Positions 5,802 through 8,507 of a stretch of 8,507 nt of DNA are shown here, piece by piece (the first letter of the stretch is position 1; each line of letters begins with the position of its first letter). Source of the DNA: Nostoc sp. CHAB 5715 (GTDB lineage: Bacteria > Cyanobacteriota > Cyanobacteriia > Cyanobacteriales > Nostocaceae). The stretch spans positions 1 through 8,507 of the forward strand of contig NZ_JAIVFR010000230.1 in NCBI RefSeq assembly GCF_020829685.1, written 5' to 3'. Under the pieces are notes generated by a model. It was not told where the DNA came from. It searched no databases and saw nothing but the letters and a program-made list of their open reading frames with translations. A program made the position numbers and the translations under genes.

Positions 5802-6376
5802 AATTTCTTGTGGATGCTCAGTTACCAGTTCGTCTTGCGCGTTTTCTCAAAACTTCAGGTTATGACACGATCCACACCAGAGATTTACCAGGGGAAAATG
5901 CTACGCCAGATAATGAGATTAATGCTGTATCAATTCAACAAAATCGAATTTTAATTACTAAAGATGTGGATTTTGTCAACTCTTTTTTAACAGTTCAGCA
6001 ACCTTATAAACTACTTTTAATTACGACAGGCAATATTAAAAACTTAGAATTGGAATCCTTATTTATAGCTAACTTTCAATCTGTAGTTGAATTGTTTAAG
6101 CAGCATTCCTATATTGAAATAAAAAACTCCACCCACAAGGGGATGGAGTTTTTGGGCATGGGGAATGGGGCATGGGGAAGAAGTTACCAATGCCCTATGC
6201 CCAATGCCCCAAGCGACGGGCGAGCAACCTCGACCACCCACGAGGGGATGGAGTTTCCCGTCGCTTTCAATAAATCGAGATGCGATTATTGTGCATCAGT
6301 AGCGATCGCAGAGGTAGGTGCGTTGTCGCAAAACGCAACGCACCATCTAAATATGTTCTATTGCATTAAAATCTGA
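5798..6376 (+). CDS. DUF5615 PIN-like toxin with read-through C-terminal extension
   Basis: The first about 110 residues form a DUF5615 protein, a PIN-like fold expected to act as an RNase toxin paired with DUF433. Candidate metal-binding acids are D6 in FLVDAQLP, D38/E40 in DNEIN, and D56 and D58 in TKDVDF; LLLITTGNI lies at 72-80. The start overlaps the antitoxin stop. The family normally ends near 115-120 residues. Here the frame continues from about residue 110 through a terminator-like hairpin, heptamer repeats and a nested hairpin, so residues about 111-192 are translated repeat DNA with no protein-like character. Either the original stop was lost by repeat insertion or the gene is decaying at its 3' end. 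The fold core and catalytic residues look intact; whether the extended protein is active is unknown. Confidence 0.8.
   Translation: MKFLVDAQLPVRLARFLKTSGYDTIHTRDLPGENATPDNEINAVSIQQNRILITKDVDFVNSFLTVQQPYKLLLITTGNIKNLELESLFIANFQSVVELFKQHSYIEIKNSTHKGMEFLGMGNGAWGRSYQCPMPNAPSDGRATSTTHEGMEFPVAFNKSRCDYCASVAIAEVGALSQNATHHLNMFYCIKI
6122..6153. terminator. Terminator-like hairpin inside the toxin frame
   Basis: AAAAACTCCA (6122-6131) pairs with TGGAGTTTTT (6144-6153), with CCC/GGG extending the stem inside. The flanking A and T tracts make it a plausible bidirectional intrinsic terminator. It falls where the DUF5615 family normally ends, which suggests the ancestral stop codon lay near here. Confidence 0.6.
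6154..6211. repeat. Short fold-back heptamer block
   Basis: GGGCATG/GGGAATG heptamers (6154-6178) are followed by CCAATGC/CCTATGC heptamers (6188-6210) in roughly complementary orientation. It is a small version of the arrays at 76-278 and is translated as part of the extended toxin frame. Confidence 0.75.
6212..6265. repeat. Nested hairpin with duplicated 23-nt segment
   Basis: AGCGACGGG (6212-6220) and CCCGTCGCT (6257-6265) are perfect 9-bp arms; inside, CCTCG (6228-6232) pairs with CGAGG (6241-6245). Positions 6234-6256 repeat 6129-6151 with one mismatch (CCACCCAC...GGATGGAGTTT), so part of the terminator hairpin has been duplicated 105 bases downstream on the other side of the heptamer block. 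Confidence 0.6.
6317..6344. repeat. GGTGCGTTG hairpin 3' of small gene B
   Basis: GGTGCGTTG (6317-6325) and CAACGCACC (6336-6344) are perfect 9-bp arms around 10 bases. It sits 13 bases past the stop of the minus-strand small gene B and corresponds to 4887-4915 after gene A. Confidence 0.65.
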
Positions 6377-6642
6377 CGGATTAAAATACTCATTACCTCA
6401 TCTGCGTTGCCGGTTGGTACTAATGGACTCCAGTCTCCTGTGCTGGCGTAGCCAATTACTTGCAAATAGTGGATTGTGCTGGTAACGGCTTTTGAAGAAC
6501 CAATGAGTAAATGTTTAATTGGTTCTCTTTTGGGTAATAGATTTGCAAAAGGTTGATTGGAGGCAGGTGTATTTATATTTTCGCCACCTAAGTATTGTTG
6601 CGGTTCTGATTGATTTTCTACAAAATCTTCTTCTTGTGCCAT
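6358..6642 (-). CDS. Unidentified small protein B (paralogue of A)
   Basis: This is the 94-residue paralogue of the protein at 5025-5321 and has the uninterrupted 3' end (SILIRQILMQ). I cannot assign a function. The conserved core is at about 36-87: LPKREPIKHLLIGS, then KAVTSTIHYLQVIGY, GDWSPLVPT and EVMSIL; the N terminus is polar and differs by several changes and a gap from copy A. The start is ATG at 6642 (MAQEED); the first ATG of copy A is GTC here, which supports the MAQ start in both. GGGAGA lies upstream as in copy A. The leader hairpin, candidate operator and downstream hairpin are all shared, so the duplicated unit is the gene with its control sequences. It converges on the DUF5615 toxin, whose extended frame overlaps its last codons. 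Confidence 0.75.
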   Translation of the reverse strand: MAQEEDFVENQSEPQQYLGGENINTPASNQPFANLLPKREPIKHLLIGSSKAVTSTIHYLQVIGYASTGDWSPLVPTGNADEVMSILIRQILMQ

Positions 6643-6676
6643 GACTATAATTTTCTCCCAGAATAAAGGTTTAGGG

Positions 6677-6716
6677 AAAAGCGATCGCAGGCTCTTGGCG
6701 GAGGGCGATCGCCTTT
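6677..6716. promoter_or_regulatory. Conserved HIP1 hairpin in the leader of small gene B
   Basis: HIP1 octamers at 6681-6688 and 6705-6712 flank the same 16-base loop as in copy A. One arm base outside the octamer differs from copy A, so the outer stem is slightly shorter here. Confidence 0.65.
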
Positions 6717-6732
6717 CTTATCTTGATATTAA

Positions 6733-6748
6733 AGTATAATTTTATACT
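6733..6748 (-). promoter_or_regulatory. Palindromic -10/operator candidate for small gene B
   Basis: AGTATAATTTTATACT repeats the 7-2-7 palindrome of copy A, with only one centre base changed, at the same distance from the hairpin. On the minus strand it includes TATACT as a possible -10. Confidence 0.5.
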
Positions 6749-6834
6749 TGTAAAGTATTAATTTAAAAATAATTTAGCATTATTGAATTGCGGCATGAAT
6801 CGGGAGCATCGCAAATGTGTAAAAACATATATTT

Positions 6835-6948
6835 GTCATTGCGAGCGTAATGAAATGGAGCGAAGCAATTCGCTTGCGACTAGGTGTTGCGATTGCTTCA
6901 TTCCGCTTCTCTACGAGACGCTACCGCGAACGCTTCATTGGCAATGAC
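6835..6948. repeat. GTCATTGC/GCAATGAC-bounded repeat, copy 1
   Basis: The element is bounded by GTCATTGC and GCAATGAC and contains an inner inverted pair, GAAGCAAT (6862-6869) with ATTGCTTC (6892-6899). It ends in the block CTCTACGAGACGCTACCGCGAACGC, split here as CTCTACGAGACGC and TACCGCGAACGC. It is closely similar to copy 3 (7514-7609). Non-coding; MITE-like small repeats of this kind are common in Nostocales. Confidence 0.75.
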
Positions 6949-7004
6949 AATCTGTTATCTTAGCAATTTGCTCTCATTGGGATGCTCCCATGAATCCAAA
7001 TGTA

Positions 7005-7027
7005 GAGACGTTGCAATGCAACGTCTC
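7005..7027. repeat. GAGACGTTGCA palindrome
   Basis: GAGACGTTGCA, one base, then TGCAACGTCTC: perfect 11-bp arms. It is an isolated palindrome. The surrounding stretch 6949-7104 holds no gene or promoter that I can recognise. Confidence 0.6.
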
Positions 7028-7109
7028 CATAGCAACAGCCAAGGTGTTATACCGTTTCACCTTAAGATTTGTACCCTTTTCTTTTTTGGTCAAAGGTATC
7101 GTTCATCGA

Positions 7110-7258
7110 CAGGACTTATGCAAAGGCAACGTATTTTCGTCATTGCAAGCGTTGCGAACGCGAGTGCGTCTCTTAGAGTTGCAATCTCGTCAAGACTGGG
7201 ATTGCAACGCTTGACTGCGTTCCGCTCGCAATGACTAATCATCGCTGCGTAAGTCCTG
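7110..7258. mobile_element. 149-bp MITE inserted at the edge of the 21-bp array
   Basis: The terminal inverted repeats CAGGACTTATGCA (7110-7122) and TGCGTAAGTCCTG (7246-7258) differ by one base. ATCGA is present directly outside both ends (7105-7109 and 7259-7263), a 5-bp target duplication. GTTCATCGA on the left and ATCGAATTCGGGG on the right rejoin to give a normal unit of the 21-bp array. Inside it, 7139-7235 is an inverted, diverged copy of the GTCATTGC/GCAATGAC repeat (copy 2), so one repeat is nested in another element. Confidence 0.75.
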
Positions 7259-7492
7259 ATCGAATTCGGGGAGTTGTTCATCGAATTCGGGGAGTCGTTT
7301 ATTGAATTCGGGGTGTCGTTTATTGAATTTGGGGAGTCGTTTATTGAATTTGGGGTGTCGTTCATCGAATTCGGGGTGTCGTTCATCGAATTCGGGGAGT
7401 TGTTCATTGAATTCGGGGAGTAGTTTATTGAATTCGGGGTGTCGTTTATTGAATTTGGGGAGTCGTTTATTGAATTCGGGGAGTTGTTTAAG
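7259..7492. repeat. 21-bp tandem array, eleven units
   Basis: Units start with GAATTC or GAATTT at 7262, 7283, 7304, 7325, 7346, 7367, 7388, 7409, 7430, 7451 and 7472: exactly 21 bp each with no insertions or deletions. Substitutions fall at a few positions (C/T in the sixth base, A/T and C/T/A in the GGGGAGTC part, C/T near the end). Because 21 is a multiple of three, frames stay open and read as heptapeptides (NSPNSIN or LPEFNKR on the minus strand). I see no start context or constant frame bias that makes any of them a gene. No spacers, so this is not CRISPR. Confidence 0.9.
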
Positions 7493-7513
7493 TGGGTATG
7501 CAAAAATATTTAT

Positions 7514-7609
7514 GTCATTGCGAACGAAGTGAAGCAATCGCAAGGCCTTGCGATTGCTTCGTTCCGCTTCTCTACGAGACGCTACCGCGAACGCTACACT
7601 CGCAATGAC
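7514..7609. repeat. GTCATTGC/GCAATGAC-bounded repeat, copy 3
   Basis: Same organisation as copy 1. Its inner part, 7531-7560, is a perfect 30-bp palindrome with arms GAAGCAATCGCAAGG/CCTTGCGATTGCTTC. The CTCTACGAGACGC block follows before the closing GCAATGAC. No coding capacity. Confidence 0.78.
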
Positions 7610-7675
7610 AATGTATATTTAATTTTGCATGACTACTTACATGAAATCAGCAACGTCAATATTTTTATTTTTTCT

Positions 7676-7723
7676 GAAGATATTCAGGCTGTCTTGTTGT
7701 TTGCTGCTTGACTCAGCGCAAAG
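7676..7723 (+). pseudogene. Relic of a DUF433 antitoxin gene
   Basis: Positions 7676-7719 match 5727-5770 of the intact DUF433 gene at 41 of 44 bases, covering residues 55-68 (EDIQAVLLFAA and beyond). One change turns the CGA arginine codon into TGA, and the match decays after a few more bases. The upstream part of the gene and any DUF5615 partner are absent. It is a fragment of a third toxin-antitoxin copy, left between repeats. Confidence 0.75.
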
Positions 7724-7784
7724 TTTCCTTGGCAGACTGCTAGCTGTGTTTTATGATTACAACTTTCGCTTCACTCAAATAAAC

Positions 7785-7937
7785 TTAAAAGCTTTGTTTC
7801 ATGTAAAACTGAGCAAACTCCACAATCTCTGCTGCTAAATCTGGTTTTCTGGCATCTAACCAGCAAAGCCCACCAGGATAGTTGCGATCGCAGTAGCTGT
7901 AATTGGTTCCAAAATATCCTACCTTATCCAACAACAT
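7785..7937 (-). CDS. Possible 50-residue hypothetical protein or gene fragment
   Basis: This minus-strand frame begins MLLDKVGYFGTNYSYCDRNY and continues with GGLCWLDARKPD and AAEIVEFAQFYMK before a TAA. I do not recognise it. The composition (mixed hydrophobic, aromatic and charged residues, amphipathic C-terminal helix) is more protein-like than the repeat-derived frames nearby, and a HIP1 octamer lies inside it. There is no good ribosome-binding site and an in-frame TGA lies just upstream, so it may be the end of a broken gene. The rest of 7724-8026 holds nothing I can identify. Confidence 0.3.
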   Translation of the reverse strand: MLLDKVGYFGTNYSYCDRNYPGGLCWLDARKPDLAAEIVEFAQFYMKQSF

Positions 7938-8026
7938 TTTGACTCATGGATACAATAATAGATGTTTACATTCCAGAGACATAGAGGCTAATCCCGTCTC
8001 TCTGGTGAAAGTAGGGTGAGGAAAAC

Positions 8027-8198
8027 TTTCAACGTTATTAACCAAAGTTTTAACGTGAGTAACAATTGCTTTAACATTCATAAGAAAAAATTTAATTTTT
8101 GCAAGAAATGTTTAAACCTTTCTTATACATGCTTCAACCTGAGTAACAATTGCTTTAACATTCATAAGAAAAAATTTAATCTTTGCAAGAAATGCTTA
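8027..8198. repeat. Second 21-bp-period array, about eight diverged units
   Basis: A TTTAAC-like core recurs every 21 bases, its last base at 8033, 8054, 8075, 8096, 8117, 8138, 8159 and 8180. Units also show an 84-bp higher order: GAGTAACAATTGCTTTAAC at 8057 returns at 8141 (four units later). The plus strand reads as heptapeptides around FN (SFNVSNN, CFNIHKK, KFNLCKK). The sequence is unrelated to the array at 7259-7492. The array is cut at 8198 by the MITE that follows and may resume past the window. Confidence 0.8.
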
Positions 8199-8507
8199 CA
8201 GCTATTTTCAGGTAAATAGACCACGCGGTAGGGGTAAAGCACATTGCTCATTGGTGTCAACTTAAGCTAAAAATCGCTTATCTGTTGGCTTCCACGCCCG
8301 CCCAGAAATGAATTTCAGCGGCTCATAGCTAAAGTCTACTCAAGTAGACTAAAGATTTTTGGCTATATTTAGTCATCTTCAGATGACTTTCGCTATTAGC
8401 AAGGAACTGAAGTTCCTTGCGGGACATGGCTTTTACGTTAAGTTGACACCAATGAGCAATGCGCTTTACCCCTACAACAGATGTGGTTCAAATACATGAA
8501 AACTGCT
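8199..8507. mobile_element. Long MITE with four-hairpin cassette, running to the window edge
   Basis: The left end CAGCTATTTTCAGGTA is that of the 91-bp MITE at 4955 and follows a TA (8197-8198). The right end shows GATGTGGTTCAAATAC and AAAACTGCT, stopping one base short of the expected terminal G. Within, GTAGGGGTAAAGCACATTGC near 8229 and its inverse near 8464-8483 form a second repeat layer of about 38 bp with one mismatch, extending through CATTGGTGTCAACTTAA. The middle carries the hairpin cassette at 8297-8423: outer CCCGC/GCGGG, inner GCTCATAGC (8321-8329) with GCTATTAGC (8392-8400), and stem-loops at 8333-8350, 8371-8388 and 8401-8418. There is no transposase frame. It looks like the longer form from which the 91-bp element could have arisen by internal deletion. 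Confidence 0.75.

Noticed and set aside
6884..7234. Plus-strand frames of 116 and 74 residues
   Set aside because: They consist of repeat copies 1 and 2 and the palindrome between them; residues mirror the repeats.
7259..7492. Possible CRISPR array
   Set aside because: Units are contiguous with no spacers, and no cas-like gene is present.
7090..7543. Two overlapping minus-strand frames of 102 and 137 residues made of heptapeptide repeats
   Set aside because: They exist because a 21-bp unit without stops keeps frames open; starts fall in flanking repeats, and one frame runs through an inserted MITE. No ribosome-binding site or consistent codon constraint was seen.
7965..8008. CCAGAGAC...GTCTCTCTGG hairpin near the start of the second array
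   Set aside because: Short stem with a two-base bulge and no T-tract or associated gene; not distinct from background in this repeat-rich sequence.
8016..8219. Plus-strand 67-residue frame with FN heptads
   Set aside because: It begins at a GTG with no clear gene context, follows the second 21-bp array, and ends inside the MITE. Treated as repeat-derived, though a decayed repeat protein is not excluded.

Overview
The window looks like chromosomal DNA of a filamentous, probably heterocyst-forming (Nostocales-type) cyanobacterium. The signs are many HIP1 octamers (GCGATCGC), arrays of degenerate heptamers (STRR type) between genes, dense small palindromic elements, and proteins of clear cyanobacterial type. 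No rRNA, tRNA or CRISPR array was seen, and no full insertion sequence with a transposase.

Positions 1-3930 are a conserved housekeeping part. speA (arginine decarboxylase, minus strand) and ndk (nucleoside diphosphate kinase, plus strand) are divergent, and ndk converges on a TerC/YkoY-type membrane protein gene (minus strand). The gaps between these genes are filled by heptamer arrays, usually as a G-rich or GTCATT-type block followed by a roughly complementary block, so each gap can fold back on itself. Positions 1-76 hold nothing recognisable.

Positions 4149-6775 are accessory. They form two tandem units of about 1.3 kb. Each unit opens with the same roughly 65-base leader, carries a type II toxin-antitoxin module on the plus strand, and closes with a convergent copy of one small unidentified gene that has conserved flanking hairpins. 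The toxin-antitoxin content differs: unit 1 has parD and a truncated parE, unit 2 has a DUF433 antitoxin and a DUF5615 PIN-like toxin. Unit 1 has been hit three times by small elements: a 106-bp inverted-repeat element in the parD leader, a larger element cutting parE after about 32 codons, and a 91-bp TA-flanked MITE in the 3' end of the small gene. Unit 2 still shows the uninterrupted sequence for the first and third insertions. The DUF5615 toxin reads past its family's usual end through a terminator-like hairpin and heptamer repeats.

Positions 6776-8507 are nearly gene-free. They hold three copies of a GTCATTGC/GCAATGAC-bounded repeat, two unrelated arrays that share an exact 21-bp period, a decayed fragment of a DUF433 gene, and one doubtful 50-codon reading frame. 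At the right edge is a long MITE (from 8199 to at or just past the window end) carrying the same symmetric four-hairpin cassette found in the parE insertion. Most of what is notable here is the traffic of non-autonomous elements through small toxin-antitoxin loci, with paralogous empty sites preserved nearby.
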